Source: Arthrobacter cryoconiti (lineage in GTDB: Bacteria; Actinomycetota; Actinomycetes; Actinomycetales; Micrococcaceae). Taken from it: a stretch of DNA of 64,000 nucleotides. Shown piece by piece: positions 17,823 through 27,234 of this stretch (within the stretch, counting starts at the first letter, position 1; every line of letters begins with the position of its first letter). The stretch lies in assembly GCF_020905375.1 (NCBI RefSeq), contig NZ_JAJJBU010000014.1, positions 160,611 to 224,610 of the forward strand, in the 5' to 3' direction. Below the pieces are notes generated by a model that had not been told where the DNA came from, did no database searches, and saw only the letters and a program-made list of their open reading frames with translations. The position numbers were made by a program, and so were the translations under genes.

Positions 17823-18982
17823 GCGCTCCCATTGCTGCCCCCGCACACTACGACGCGATCCTGCTTGCCTCTTTTGGCGGCCCCGAGGGCCAAGAGGATG
17901 TCATCCCCTTCCTGCGCAACGTCACGCGCGGGCGGGGCATTCCGGACGAACGCCTGGAAGAAGTGAGTCATCACTACCGCGCCAACGGCGGCATCAGCCC
18001 CATCAACGCTCAGAACAGGGCGCTGAAATCCGCTTTGGAAGCAGAACTAGCGTCTCGAAACATTGGGCTGCCCGTGCTGTGGGGGAACCGTAACTGGGAT
18101 CCCTACATTCCTGAAGTTCTCACGAGCGCCTACGAGGCAGGGCATCGACGCCTGCTGATGGTCACCACCAGCGCGTATTCCTGCTACTCCAGCTGCCGCC
18201 AGTATCGCGAGGATATCGGCATGGCTCTGACGGAAACCGGGCTGGACGGCAAGCTCGCCGTGGATAAAGTACGTCAGTACTTTGACCACCCCGGCTTCGT
18301 AGAGCCATTCATTGAAGGTACAGCTGCTTCACTGGCCCGCGTTCGTGCGCAGTTAGTCGATGCGGGTAGCCCAGAAGGCCAGATACACGTCCTCTTCGCA
18401 ACCCACTCGATCCCTACCCGTGATGCGCACGCTGCGGGAAACTCGGTCAACGAACCGCGCGAATTCGCCGAAGGCTCGGCCTACGTGGCTCAGCATTTGG
18501 CCAATGCCGCCGCGATCATGGACCGCGTCGATTCCGAGCAGCCTTGGTCTCTCGTGTACCAGTCCCGTTCCGGGGCGCCTCATGTCCCGTGGTTGGAACC
18601 GGATATCAATGATGCGATCGCCGAATTGGCGGATAAAGGTATTAAAGGTGTGGTGGTGGTTCCGTTGGGATTTGTGAGCGATCACATGGAAGTCCTTTGG
18701 GACTTGGATACCGAAGCTAAAGAGACTTCCGAGAAGCTAGGACTCGCCTTTGACCGGGCTCCTACTCCTTCCACACACCACAAGTTCGTAAGCGGACTCG
18801 TAGATTTGATCTGTGAACGCACCGTGGAGAACCATCTCGACGACCGTCCCGCCATGACGGACTTGGGTCCGTGGTTCGACGTCTGCAACCCCGGCTGCTG
18901 CGCCAACTTCCGTGGCGAAAAACCAGTCATTTCTGAAATTGGCAGCAGCGTGGGACGCGAGTGCGCCCCGGCTGAACTGTGA
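17819..18982 (+). CDS. hemH: coproporphyrin ferrochelatase
   Basis: A 387-residue chelatase that inserts Fe(II) into coproporphyrin III. The N-terminal ILLASFGGPEGQEDVIPFL, the TSAYSCYSSCRQYRED loop and the EVLWDLDTEAKE segment are typical of the family. Cysteines in YSSC and in the C-terminal VCNPGCCANF match the one-plus-three pattern of [2Fe-2S]-binding actinobacterial ferrochelatases (inference by pattern). It overlaps hemQ by ATGA and hemC by GTGA. Confidence 0.95.
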   Translation: MSAPIAAPAHYDAILLASFGGPEGQEDVIPFLRNVTRGRGIPDERLEEVSHHYRANGGISPINAQNRALKSALEAELASRNIGLPVLWGNRNWDPYIPEVLTSAYEAGHRRLLMVTTSAYSCYSSCRQYREDIGMALTETGLDGKLAVDKVRQYFDHPGFVEPFIEGTAASLARVRAQLVDAGSPEGQIHVLFATHSIPTRDAHAAGNSVNEPREFAEGSAYVAQHLANAAAIMDRVDSEQPWSLVYQSRSGAPHVPWLEPDINDAIAELADKGIKGVVVVPLGFVSDHMEVLWDLDTEAKETSEKLGLAFDRAPTPSTHHKFVSGLVDLICERTVENHLDDRPAMTDLGPWFDVCNPGCCANFRGEKPVISEIGSSVGRECAPAEL

Positions 18983-19983
18983 CGGCTGGAGCGATAGCTG
19001 TGAATGATGTGAAAATTGGGACCCGTGGGAGCAAACTGGCGCTGAGCCAGACACAGCAGATCACGGAGAAGCTGACGGCCGTAGGTGGTTTTACGGCGCA
19101 GATCGTCCCGGTCAAAACTGAAGGCGACGTGCTGACGGGTCCGTTGTCTCAGATGGGAGGCACTGGTGTTTTTGCCGCAAGATTGCGCGCCACGCTACTG
19201 GACGGCGGTGTAGATGTGGCCGTGCACTCGCTCAAAGACCTGCCGACGGCGGCCACTCCGGGATTGGTCATTGCGGCAGTTCCTGTGCGCGTAGATGCAC
19301 GGGATGCCCTGTGCTCGCGGGAAAATCTGGTGCTTTCAGAGCTTGCGACGGGAGCCCGTGTCGGTACCGGTTCGCCGCGGAGGGCAGCCCAACTGCTCTC
19401 TATCCGCCCCGATCTGGTAATCGTGGACATTCGCGGCAACGTCGAGACCCGTTTGGGCCGTGTCCCTGGCCTGGCCGGCAATGTTGATGCCCCGGTAGTG
19501 GAAGGCAAAAGCGGAGACCTCGACGCCGTAGTGCTCGCCGCGGCTGGGCTGAGCCGGATCGGCCGTTTGGACGCTGTAAGTGAATTCTTGGATCCTGACG
19601 TCATGCTCCCAGCCCCGGGCCAGGGAGCTTTGGCTCTGGAATGCCGCAGCGAGGATGCACAATTGACGAATGTCCTGGGTCAGGCGCTTGCCGCGCTCGA
19701 TGACCATGACACCCGCCTCGCCGTCACTGCTGAGCGGGCTCTTCTGGCGCGCTTGGAAGCTGGTTGCAGCGCACCCGTAGGCGCGTTCGCGTTCCGTAAA
19801 GGCTCCATGCTGTATTTGGAATCTGTGGTGTGCTCGCTGGACGGTGTTCATTCTCTCCGGTTGAAGAGGGCCACCGACGGGCTGACCACTGTTGGGGCAA
19901 CCCTTTTGGGGATTGAACTTGCGGAGGAACTGCTCGCCGGTGGTGTCGCTGACTTTGCGGATCTGGCCGGCTCGGCAAAGTGA
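18979..19983 (+). CDS. hemC: porphobilinogen deaminase (hydroxymethylbilane synthase)
   Basis: A 334-residue enzyme that polymerises four porphobilinogens. The N-terminal KIGTRGSKLALSQTQ, the VHSLKDLPT box, GTGSPRRAAQL, DIRGNVETRLGR, and the dipyrromethane cofactor cysteine in EAGCSAPVGAFA are all present. The start is GTG 18979, overlapping the hemH stop by four bases. A second possible start (GTG, seven codons on) is closer to the conserved domain. Confidence 0.95.
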   Translation: MTAGAIAVNDVKIGTRGSKLALSQTQQITEKLTAVGGFTAQIVPVKTEGDVLTGPLSQMGGTGVFAARLRATLLDGGVDVAVHSLKDLPTAATPGLVIAAVPVRVDARDALCSRENLVLSELATGARVGTGSPRRAAQLLSIRPDLVIVDIRGNVETRLGRVPGLAGNVDAPVVEGKSGDLDAVVLAAAGLSRIGRLDAVSEFLDPDVMLPAPGQGALALECRSEDAQLTNVLGQALAALDDHDTRLAVTAERALLARLEAGCSAPVGAFAFRKGSMLYLESVVCSLDGVHSLRLKRATDGLTTVGATLLGIELAEELLAGGVADFADLAGSAK

Positions 19984-20999
19984 CCGAAAGTTGCGGGCCG
20001 CGCCAGGACCGGCATTCCCTCGGCGACTTTCCGGCCATCAGCCGCGGGCGGCCTTCGGCCTCCCTGACGTCGCCTACGCAAATATCGGCTCCTGGCGCTG
20101 GCCAGCTCACCGGATTGCGTGTGGCCGTGACTCGAAGCGCGGATCGGGCAGGAGCGCTTGCTGATGCCTTGGCCGCTGCCGGAGCGGAACCCGTATTAGT
20201 CCCGCTGATCGACTTTGAAACTGCTGATCAAGGCGTACTTGGAGCCGCATTGGCGCGGCTCTGCGCAGGTGAATACCGATGGCTGGTCATCAGCTCGATC
20301 ACCACCGTACGGGCGCTAAAACAGTGGTGCGAGTCCGCTGGGACGACACTTGCTGCGCTGATTCCCCAGAACACCAAAGTAGCCACGATCGGACCCACGT
20401 CGGTTGCCGTATTGGCAGCTGAGGGCATTATGACCAATCTGGCACCAACAAATGTGCAATCAGGAGCCGGCCTCGTCGCGTTGTGGCCAGAGCTGGCAAC
20501 AACTCAAGAGATAGCCCAGGAGACTCAAAGTGGCCGTGTTCTGTTGCCACAATCCGATGTCGCCTCTCCCACCATCGTTGACGGGATTCGCGCCAAAGGA
20601 TGGTCCCCGGAAGTCACGACAGCGTACAAAACCGTGGACTACCCCGCAAGTCCGAGCAAACGTCTGTCGGCTCTCCTTGCACACTCAACCACCACCTACC
20701 CTGCCGGCAACCACACCGAGCTCACCCCGGCCCAAGCGGGCGCCGAGTTCCAAGCTGGACTCTTGGACGCCGTCGTCCTGGCCTCGGGAAGCGCTGCGCG
20801 CAGGTTAGCGGCCGCGATGGGTCCGATCCCGCCACGCTGTTTGGTCATCGCCATTGGCCAGCCCACCCGGACCGAGGCGCTAAGGCTTGGAATCCAGGTT
20901 TCTGCCACGGCGGCTCACCCCACACCAGACGGAATCGTGACTGCCTTGGCACAAGCCCGCGCCCGAACTGACACCATGCAATCCAGGAGATATCCATGA
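19980..20999 (+). CDS. hemD: uroporphyrinogen-III synthase
   Basis: A 339-residue poorly conserved HemD-type protein that closes and inverts ring D of hydroxymethylbilane. The domain begins at GLRVAVTRSADRAGALADAL (about residue 45) and shows VPLIDFE, YRWLVISSITTVRAL, IGPTSVAVLAAEG, then GSAARRLA and CLVIAIGQPTRTEALRLG in the second half. The GTG at 19980 overlaps the hemC stop, giving about 44 residues of unusual polar leader. The placement between hemC and hemB supports the assignment. Confidence 0.87.
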   Translation: MTESCGPRQDRHSLGDFPAISRGRPSASLTSPTQISAPGAGQLTGLRVAVTRSADRAGALADALAAAGAEPVLVPLIDFETADQGVLGAALARLCAGEYRWLVISSITTVRALKQWCESAGTTLAALIPQNTKVATIGPTSVAVLAAEGIMTNLAPTNVQSGAGLVALWPELATTQEIAQETQSGRVLLPQSDVASPTIVDGIRAKGWSPEVTTAYKTVDYPASPSKRLSALLAHSTTTYPAGNHTELTPAQAGAEFQAGLLDAVVLASGSAARRLAAAMGPIPPRCLVIAIGQPTRTEALRLGIQVSATAAHPTPDGIVTALAQARARTDTMQSRRYP

Positions 21000-21976
21000 G
21001 CTTTCCCCAGCATCGCCCCCGCCGACTCCGCACTACGGCGGCCATGCGCCGCCTCGTGGCGGAATACTCTGTTGCGGCGTCGGATCTGATCTTGCCTGTA
21101 TTTATTCGTGAAGGCCTGAGAGAGCCCAAGCCCATCACGTCAATGCCGGGTGTCTTCCAACACACCACCGAGTCTCTCTTGGTGGCGGCGCGGGAGGCCG
21201 TGGAACTGGGTTTGGGCGGCATCATGATATTCGGTATTCCGGCAGAGCGAGACGCCACTGGTTCGGCGTCACTGACACCGGACGGTGTGCTGAATGCCGC
21301 TATCAGGGAAGTCCGTGGGGCCGTGGGGGAGAACCTTGTGGTGATGAGCGATCTCTGCCTGGACGAGTTTACCGACCACGGTCACTGCGGCGTACTCGAC
21401 GCTGATGGCACGGTGGACAATGACGCCACGTTAGCGATCTATGCAGAAATGGCTGTGGCTCAGGCGCGTGCGGGCGCCCACATTGTGGCACCGTCCGGAA
21501 TGATGGACGGGCAGGTGGGCGTGATTCGTGCAGCACTGGATGCCGAAGGATTTACCGACGTTTCGGTGCTGGCTTATGCGGCTAAGTACGCGTCGGCGTT
21601 TTACGGACCCTTCCGCGAGGCCGTGGATTCGCAGTTGCATGGAGACCGGCATAGCTACCAAATGGATCCAGGCAACCGTCGCGAGGCGTTGCACGAGGTG
21701 GAACTCGACTTAGCCGAGGGCGCTGACATCGTCATGGTGAAGCCGGCCATGAGCTACCTGGATATCTTGGCTGACGTGGCAGCGATGTCGCCGGTGCCGG
21801 TGGCCGCCTACCAAATTTCTGGCGAATACGCGATGATCGAGGCTGCTGCCGCCAACGGTTGGATCAACCGACGTGCCGCCATAGAAGAGTCGGTGCTGAG
21901 CATCAAACGTGCTGGCGCCACCATGATCTTGACGTACTGGGCGGCCGAACTGGCCGGCTGGATTCGCAGCAAATAA
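20996..21976 (+). CDS. hemB: delta-aminolevulinic acid dehydratase (porphobilinogen synthase)
   Basis: A 326-residue TIM-barrel enzyme that condenses two 5-aminolevulinates. The [17 protein letters not shown] segment has an Asp where zinc enzymes have the second Cys, so it looks mixed rather than a full three-Cys zinc site. Two Schiff-base lysines are expected in [17 protein letters not shown] and in [12 protein letters not shown]. The start ATG overlaps the hemD stop (ATGA) and follows CAGGAGATATCC. Confidence 0.95.
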   Translation: MSFPQHRPRRLRTTAAMRRLVAEYSVAASDLILPVFIREGLREPKPITSMPGVFQHTTESLLVAAREAVELGLGGIMIFGIPAERDATGSASLTPDGVLNAAIREVRGAVGENLVVMSDLCLDEFTDHGHCGVLDADGTVDNDATLAIYAEMAVAQARAGAHIVAPSGMMDGQVGVIRAALDAEGFTDVSVLAYAAKYASAFYGPFREAVDSQLHGDRHSYQMDPGNRREALHEVELDLAEGADIVMVKPAMSYLDILADVAAMSPVPVAAYQISGEYAMIEAAAANGWINRRAAIEESVLSIKRAGATMILTYWAAELAGWIRSK

Positions 21977-22014
21977 CTTCCGCTCCCGCTCTCCATCAAA
22001 GGAACCCTTCCTCC

Positions 22015-23322
22015 ATGACCAGTTCGCAGGAACTTTTTGACCGTGCCAAGACCCTCATGCCTGGCGGGGTGAACTCGCCTGTTCGCGCCTTCGGCCAGGT
22101 GGGTGGCACACCTCGTTTCATGGTCGACGCGAAAGGCCCGTACATCACCGACGCGGATGGCCGCGAGTATGTAGACCTAGTCTGCTCGTGGGGCCCAGCA
22201 CTGTTGGGACATTCGCACCCCGATGTCCTGGCAGCCGTGCACGCCGCCGTCGACCATGGTTTGAGTTTTGGCGCGTCAACCCCGGCCGAAAGTGAACTGG
22301 CGATGCTCGTCAAGGGCCGCGTACCGGGCGTAGAACACCTGCGAATGGTCTCCACCGGTACCGAAGCCACTATGACAGCCGTGCGCCTAGCCAGGGGATA
22401 CACCGGCCGGGACCTCATTGTGAAGTTCGCGGGCTGCTATCACGGACACCTGGACTCCTTGCTGGCAGCAGCAGGCTCCGGACTTGCCACACTGGCGCTG
22501 CCCGGTTCCGCCGGAGTGACAGCGGCCACCGCTGCGCAGACACTTGTGCTGCCCTATAACGATCTTGCCGCGGTGGAAGCTGCCTTCGCCGCACACGGGG
22601 AACGGATCGCTGCCGTGATTACCGAAGCTGCCCCCGCCAATATGGGTGTTGTGACGCCTGGGGAAGGCTTCAACGCCGGCCTCTCCCGTATTACTACCGC
22701 CCACGGGGCCTTACTCATTTTTGATGAGGTTCTGACAGGATTCCGCACGGGACCAGCAGGATATTGGGGCCTGACCGGCGCCGAGGAAGGCTGGACACCG
22801 GATCTATTCACCTTTGGCAAAGTGATAGGAGGGGGCCTTCCGACGGCGGCGCTGGGCGGACGCTTGGACGTGATGGACTATCTGGCCCCGCTGGGCCCGG
22901 TCTATCAGGCAGGCACGTTATCCGGCAATCCAGTGGCCATGGCCGCAGGTGTGGCGACACTGACTGCTGCTACATCCTCTGTATACGAGATTGTGGACGC
23001 GCGTTCCCTTGAGCTTTCTGCTGCGCTCTCAACTGCTCTGGCTGCTGAAGGGGTGGACCATTCCGTGCAGCGGGCCGGGAATCTGTTCTCCGTAGCTTTC
23101 GGCACCGGCGCCCACGGAGTCCATAACTACGATGACGCCCAAGCCCAGGAAGTGTTCCGCTACGCACCGTTCTTCCACTCGATGCTGGATTCTGGCGTGT
23201 ATCTGCCGCCGAGCGTTTTTGAAGCCTGGTTCTTGTCAGGCGCCCACGATGACGCGGCGATGAATCGAATCTTTGAGGCTCTTCCGGCCGCGGCGAAAGC
23301 TGCGGCTTCCGCTACTTCCTAG
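22015..23322 (+). CDS. hemL: glutamate-1-semialdehyde 2,1-aminomutase
   Basis: A 435-residue class-III PLP aminotransferase that converts glutamate 1-semialdehyde (from HemA) into 5-aminolevulinate. The GSAM pattern is complete: [13 protein letters not shown] near the start, [34 protein letters not shown], and the PLP lysine, Lys269, in [12 protein letters not shown]. The frame is open upstream inside hemB, but ATG 22015 after AAAGGAACCC is the natural start. It is the last gene of the operon and is followed by a terminator. Confidence 0.95.
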   Translation: MTSSQELFDRAKTLMPGGVNSPVRAFGQVGGTPRFMVDAKGPYITDADGREYVDLVCSWGPALLGHSHPDVLAAVHAAVDHGLSFGASTPAESELAMLVKGRVPGVEHLRMVSTGTEATMTAVRLARGYTGRDLIVKFAGCYHGHLDSLLAAAGSGLATLALPGSAGVTAATAAQTLVLPYNDLAAVEAAFAAHGERIAAVITEAAPANMGVVTPGEGFNAGLSRITTAHGALLIFDEVLTGFRTGPAGYWGLTGAEEGWTPDLFTFGKVIGGGLPTAALGGRLDVMDYLAPLGPVYQAGTLSGNPVAMAAGVATLTAATSSVYEIVDARSLELSAALSTALAAEGVDHSVQRAGNLFSVAFGTGAHGVHNYDDAQAQEVFRYAPFFHSMLDSGVYLPPSVFEAWFLSGAHDDAAMNRIFEALPAAAKAAASATS

Positions 23323-23326
23323 CTGA

Positions 23327-23360
23327 CTGTGCGGGCGGCACCTCGGCGCTGCCCGCACAG
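23327..23360. terminator. terminator after the haem operon
   Basis: CTGTGCGGGC at 23327-23336 pairs perfectly with GCCCGCACAG at 23351-23360 across a 14-nt loop. A pair of CACA-TCCACATTTCGCG-type direct repeats follows. It separates convergent hemL and the ABC genes. Confidence 0.8.
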
Positions 23361-23420
23361 CTCCACATTTCGCGCACAGATCCACATTTCGCGCCGCGAA
23401 AATGCTAGAGAACAGACGTG

Positions 23421-24158
23421 TTAGAGAACATCGGAGAGGAATCCGCGAAGCCTCTGCGTTTTTGGTTCGCTAAAGAGCTCCAGGGGTGAACCTGTTTCCA
23501 CCACCACGCCGTCGTCCATGAAGGTGACGGTGTCTGAGACGTTGCGGCAAAAGCCCATCTCATGCGTCACCACCACCATGGTCATCCCACCCTTGGACAG
23601 ATCGGTCATCAGCGCCAAAACGCCCTTCACGAGTTCGGGGTCCAAAGCAGAAGTGGCCTCGTCGAAGAACATGACTTCCGGCTCCATGGCCAACGCCCGG
23701 GCAATCGCTACGCGCTGTTGCTGGCCGCCCGAGAGATTGAAGGGACGCGAGTCCGCCTTGTGTTTGAGTCCCACCAGTTCCAACTGCTCCAGCGCCTTGG
23801 CATGTGCCTGGTCCTTGGGCATCTTGCGGATCTTATGCAGTGCAAGAGATACATTCTGCACCACTGTCTTGTGCGGAAACAAGTTGAACTGCTGAAAAAC
23901 CATGCCAATACGACGCCGGAGCTCGTCCGGGTTGTCCTGCAGTACGGAGCGGCCATCCAGGGCAATATCGCCTTGGTCCGGCTCGATGAGCCGGTTCATG
24001 ACGCGCAAAAGAGTCGACTTGCCGGAGCCGGAAGGGCCAATCACAGAGGCTGTGGTGCCTTGCGGTACGTGCATGTCGATTCCGCGCAGAACCTTGTTGG
24101 TTCCGAAAGCCAAATGGATGTTGCTGGCAGTTAGGGACCCTGACTTGAATTCACTCAT
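23421..24158 (-). CDS. amino acid ABC transporter ATP-binding protein
   Basis: A 245-residue GlnQ/HisP-type ATPase. Walker A is [17 protein letters not shown] near residue 36, the Q-loop is [15 protein letters not shown], the signature [19 protein letters not shown], Walker [15 protein letters not shown] and the H-switch VVTHEMGF. It powers the permease encoded 3 bp upstream in the same operon. The substrate is likely a polar amino acid (family inference). Confidence 0.93.
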   Translation of the reverse strand: MSEFKSGSLTASNIHLAFGTNKVLRGIDMHVPQGTTASVIGPSGSGKSTLLRVMNRLIEPDQGDIALDGRSVLQDNPDELRRRIGMVFQQFNLFPHKTVVQNVSLALHKIRKMPKDQAHAKALEQLELVGLKHKADSRPFNLSGGQQQRVAIARALAMEPEVMFFDEATSALDPELVKGVLALMTDLSKGGMTMVVVTHEMGFCRNVSDTVTFMDDGVVVETGSPLELFSEPKTQRLRGFLSDVL

Positions 24159-24161
24159 GGA

Positions 24162-24920
24162 CTAGGCGCCCTTTCCGACAAGTGCTGCGGCTTCGTCAGG
24201 TTCGGCTCTGGCCGCCTTGCCTTCGCGCAGACGCTTGTCCATAAAGTTCACAAGGTGCGTGAGCGGAACGGTCAGGATCAGGTAGAGCAGGCCAGCAGCG
24301 ATCAACGGGGAGAGGCTACCGGAGTTCGCAGCGTAGTCATTTGACACGCGGTAAAGCTCACGTTGCCCCGCTGTGACACCCAGCAGATAAATCAGCGAAG
24401 AGTCCTTGATCAAGGCAATGAGCTGGTTGACCAAGGCTGGCAAGACGCGACGGATGCCCTGGGGGATGACCACCAGAAGCATTGCCTGGCCATAGCCGAA
24501 GCCCAGAGCCCGTGAAGCCTCCAACTGTCCCTTGTCAACGCTTTGGATGCCCGAACGAAAGATCTCTCCGATGTAGGCGCCGGCCATCAGTGTCAGCGCG
24601 AGGATGGCCAGCGGGAACGGGTTGGTGATCCCCGTGAGCTGGCGAAGGATCGGGCCCAGGCCGATGCCGATGACAACGATTACCAGGATTGCCGGTAGAC
24701 CACGGAAAATATCCGTATAGACCCTCGAGATCCACCGTAGGACTGGGTTGCGAGAAATACCCATGACCGCCAGCACCAGCCCAAGAATGCAGCCTAGAAT
24801 GGCCGAGGAAACGGCCAGAATGAGCGTATTGGGCAAACCGACAGTGAGCATCTGGGGGATGACTTCCCCTATTGCCTGCCAGTCAAAGAACGTTTTGAGG
24901 AACTGATCAAGTGCATCCAA
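24162..24920 (-). CDS. amino acid ABC transporter permease
   Basis: A 252-residue HisMQ-type permease with about five membrane helices. The EAA loop that contacts the ATPase is ASRALGFGYGQAMLLVVIPQ (about residues 137-156). Other family segments are LPNTLILAVSSAILGCILGL, DIFRGLPAILVIVVIG and SSLIYLLGVTAG. A polar 20-residue C-terminal tail is not conserved. It lies between the binding protein and ATPase genes. Confidence 0.92.
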   Translation of the reverse strand: MDALDQFLKTFFDWQAIGEVIPQMLTVGLPNTLILAVSSAILGCILGLVLAVMGISRNPVLRWISRVYTDIFRGLPAILVIVVIGIGLGPILRQLTGITNPFPLAILALTLMAGAYIGEIFRSGIQSVDKGQLEASRALGFGYGQAMLLVVIPQGIRRVLPALVNQLIALIKDSSLIYLLGVTAGQRELYRVSNDYAANSGSLSPLIAAGLLYLILTVPLTHLVNFMDKRLREGKAARAEPDEAAALVGKGA

Positions 24921-24930
24921 TGAGGTCTCC

Positions 24931-25860
24931 TTACGGGAGCTTCACTGCCTTGGAACCGGGGGTCCAGTTCTCCGGCATCGGGCGCTCGGGGTACCACTGC
25001 TTGGTCAGCTTGGCCCAGGTGCCATCCGTAATCACTGCATCCAAGGCAGAGTTCAGGGCGTCGATCAGCGGCTTGTTTTGGGGGCTCACGGCGTAAGCGG
25101 TGAAGTTCTGCGTGTTGATAACGGACTCGACGATCGCTGTCCCGTCACCATCCTTGACCTGGCCGGTGGCCTGTTGCGACGGCGCGACCCAGGCATCCAC
25201 CTGTCCGTTCTTCACATTAGCGTAGGCGGTGTTGTAATCGGGGAACCGGACGGCTTCTAGCTTGAGCGTGTTAGTCACATAGTCATCTTGGACGGTTCCT
25301 TGGACCACGGCCACGCGCGTTTTGGCACTCAAGTCCTTAAAGCCCTTGACGGTTGAGTCGGACTTGGCGACAACTGCCATGTAGCCAAAGTCGTAACCGT
25401 TGCTGAAACCAACACTCTTGCGGCGTGCGTCAGTGGTGGAGATCGAGGAGGAGCCGACGTCGAACGTTTTATTCGCAACCTGAGAAAGCAGGGCGGAGAA
25501 GTCGGTGGACTTGAACTCAACCTTCAAACCAAGTTTTTTCGCCATCGCGCGTAACAATTCGTTGTCGTAGCCGGTGAAGTTTCCGTCTTTGTCAATGAAG
25601 ATGTTAGGCGGGGCATCCGAGAGTGTGCCGACGGTGATGGTACCGGGAACAATCAGGCCCAATGCAGAGGTGTCGATCTTGTCCACAGCCGTGACATCCG
25701 CGGTGGTGTATTTATCCAAGGAGACCTGGTCGCTGCCGGCCAAGGCGTCAGTTGGCTTCGCCGAGCTGGTGCTGGTGGCACCGCCGCACGCGGCGAGCGA
25801 AAGCGCGAGGGCAACGGCCACAGGCACAGTAGTAATCCACTTCAGAGCTGATTTTTTCAT
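24931..25860 (-). CDS. amino acid ABC transporter substrate-binding lipoprotein
   Basis: A 309-residue periplasmic-binding-like protein (SBP family 3). It has a lipoprotein signal: MKKSALKW, a hydrophobic core, then the lipobox LSLAACGG with the lipid cysteine near residue 24. The mature part shows PPNIFIDKDGNFTGYDNELL, then KVEFKSTDFSALLSQVANKT and VVQGTVQDDYV, typical of glutamate/glutamine/cystine-type binding proteins. The frame is open 34 codons further upstream, but ATG 25860 begins the signal and follows GAAAG. It heads the three-gene importer operon. Confidence 0.92.
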   Translation of the reverse strand: MKKSALKWITTVPVAVALALSLAACGGATSTSSAKPTDALAGSDQVSLDKYTTADVTAVDKIDTSALGLIVPGTITVGTLSDAPPNIFIDKDGNFTGYDNELLRAMAKKLGLKVEFKSTDFSALLSQVANKTFDVGSSSISTTDARRKSVGFSNGYDFGYMAVVAKSDSTVKGFKDLSAKTRVAVVQGTVQDDYVTNTLKLEAVRFPDYNTAYANVKNGQVDAWVAPSQQATGQVKDGDGTAIVESVINTQNFTAYAVSPQNKPLIDALNSALDAVITDGTWAKLTKQWYPERPMPENWTPGSKAVKLP

Positions 25861-26244
25861 CAGGCATTCACTTTCGTATGAGCTGCCCAAGCCGATGACG
25901 CAGCGGCTGGGTCGTGCAGGACGCAGGGAGTAATCAAAATGTGCCGGAAAATTTCGCAACACTACTCAACCCACGAAACTAAAGTATGTCATTCGTTCTC
26001 TAAATGCGCCGAGTGTGAACTAATGCTTCATTGAGTTCGCTTTTGTAGAATATGTTGCTGATCTTCGGGGATTGGGCATGGGCGCGCAGGGAAAGAAAGG
26101 GTCAATACGCCGCAGAATTGCTTCGACAAGGCGGCGCGGACCACTGAAAAATTCATGTGTGACTTAGCTCATGTGTGCGAGGATGCTTCGGCCACATTTG
26201 CGCAGCGAAGCAAACGTGGCCCGATCGGAGGTTCCTCCAGAACG
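25861..26244. other. 384-bp intergenic region upstream of the ABC importer
   Basis: It carries the promoter region of the importer operon (minus strand) and an A+T-richer central part; no ORF with coding character is seen. Its only clear element is the hairpin at 26190-26221, listed separately. Confidence 0.6.
26190..26221 (-). terminator. terminator after the exonuclease gene
   Basis: GGCCACATTTGC and GCAAACGTGGCC pair over 12 bases (one G-T wobble) around CGCAGCGAA, 24 bp beyond the stop of the exonuclease gene. Confidence 0.7.
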
Positions 26245-26931
26245 TTATGGCAGTACTGGCCAGTCACCTTCAATGATGGCGGCAGGGTCCTTGGCCCGGC
26301 GCAGATATTTCTGGAAATCCGCGGCTTGTTCCAGCGCCCAACCCACCTGCGCTGCGTGCAATTCCATGACATCTAAGCGCAAGGAACTGTATTTGGCAGC
26401 CAGCGCATCCGCCAGTCTGAGCGTAGCTTCGGCGTCTGCAGCTGACGTATGAGCATCCTTGAGCGAAATGCCATATTCCTCACAGAGCGCTACTAGGGTG
26501 CGTGATCCTTTACGGAACCTGTCCACATGCTTGTTGCAGATGAACGGGTCAATCACGGGGGCTGCTACGATCTGCCCCAGTCCATGGCGGCGGGCCTCGT
26601 TGGCGAGCACGGTGAAGTCGTAGCTGGCATTGAAGGCGATGACCGGGATGTTGTTCTTAAACAAGGTCTCAAGGACTGCTCCGACTTCAGCTGCAACCTG
26701 ATCCGCAGGCTGGCCGTGTTCCCTAGCGTGAGCAGTACTGATGCCGTGGATGGCGGCGGCTTCCTCCGGGATCTCCATGCCGGGGTTCGCCAGCCACTCC
26801 TGGGTCTCTGCCACATTGCCGGACTCGTCAACAAGGACGATGGACGCCGTGACGATTCGCGCTTCACGCGGGTCTTTGCCTGTGGTCTCCAAGTCAAAGG
26901 CGGCCCGTGGGAACATGCTCCAGCTAGTCAT
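26245..26931 (-). CDS. DEDDh 3'-5' exonuclease (DNA polymerase III epsilon-like)
   Basis: A 228-residue exonuclease domain protein. Exo I is AAFDLETTGKDP with the catalytic Asp and Glu near residues 12-14. Exo II is FNASYDFTVLANEA, with the Asp near residue 105. Exo III has the His and Asp in DAHTSAADAEATLRL. It has no polymerase-binding extension, so it is probably a stand-alone proofreading or RNase T-like nuclease. TAGCGT (complement of 26938-26943) ends 6 nt before the ATG, giving a leaderless start. A long hexanucleotide repeat begins just upstream of this promoter. Confidence 0.88.
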   Translation of the reverse strand: MTSWSMFPRAAFDLETTGKDPREARIVTASIVLVDESGNVAETQEWLANPGMEIPEEAAAIHGISTAHAREHGQPADQVAAEVGAVLETLFKNNIPVIAFNASYDFTVLANEARRHGLGQIVAAPVIDPFICNKHVDRFRKGSRTLVALCEEYGISLKDAHTSAADAEATLRLADALAAKYSSLRLDVMELHAAQVGWALEQAADFQKYLRRAKDPAAIIEGDWPVLP

Positions 26932-26968
26932 ACCCCAACGCTACCGCTTGCCACTGACACTCACTGCA

Positions 26969-27160
26969 CTAGAACTAGAACTAGAACTGGAACTGGAACT
27001 GGAACTGGCGCTGGAAGTGGCACTGGGGCTGGCGCTGGAAGTGGAACTGGGGCTGGAACTGGGGCTGGAGCTGGGGCTGGGGCTGGGACTGGGGCTGGCG
27101 CTGGCGCTGGGACTGGGGCTGGCGCTGGGACTGGGGCTGGCGCTGGAACTGGGGCTGGCG
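26969..27160. repeat. hexanucleotide repeat, 32 units of CTGGNN type
   Basis: It starts with three CTAGAA units, passes into CTGGAA units, then mixes CTGGGG, CTGGCG, CTGGAA and CTGGGA to position 27160, always in 6-bp register (two units begin with GTGG). Translation gives Leu-Glu/Leu-Gly on one strand and Pro-Ala/Pro-Val on the other, but no ORF with a start signal supports a protein. It fills the space between the terC terminator and the exonuclease promoter. Confidence 0.95.
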
Positions 27161-27190
27161 CTGATTGCACTGGCGTGCGGCCTGAACGCC

Positions 27191-27234
27191 CTGCCCGGGT
27201 AGGGCAGGGCGCGGGCACAGTCCTACCCGGGCAG
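27191..27234 (-). terminator. terminator overlapping the terC stop codon
   Basis: CTGCCCGGGTAGG (27191-27203) and CCTACCCGGGCAG (27222-27234) pair perfectly over 13 bases. On the minus strand the first arm spells the last codons of terC (Leu-Pro-Gly-stop), so the stem contains the stop codon. Confidence 0.75.

Noticed and set aside
26961..27218. Minus-strand ORF coding a Pro-Ala/Pro-Val repeat protein, and a plus-strand Leu-Gly repeat ORF
   Set aside because: Both are produced by the hexanucleotide repeat being open in several frames. There is no ribosome site, and the minus ORF runs across the terC terminator.
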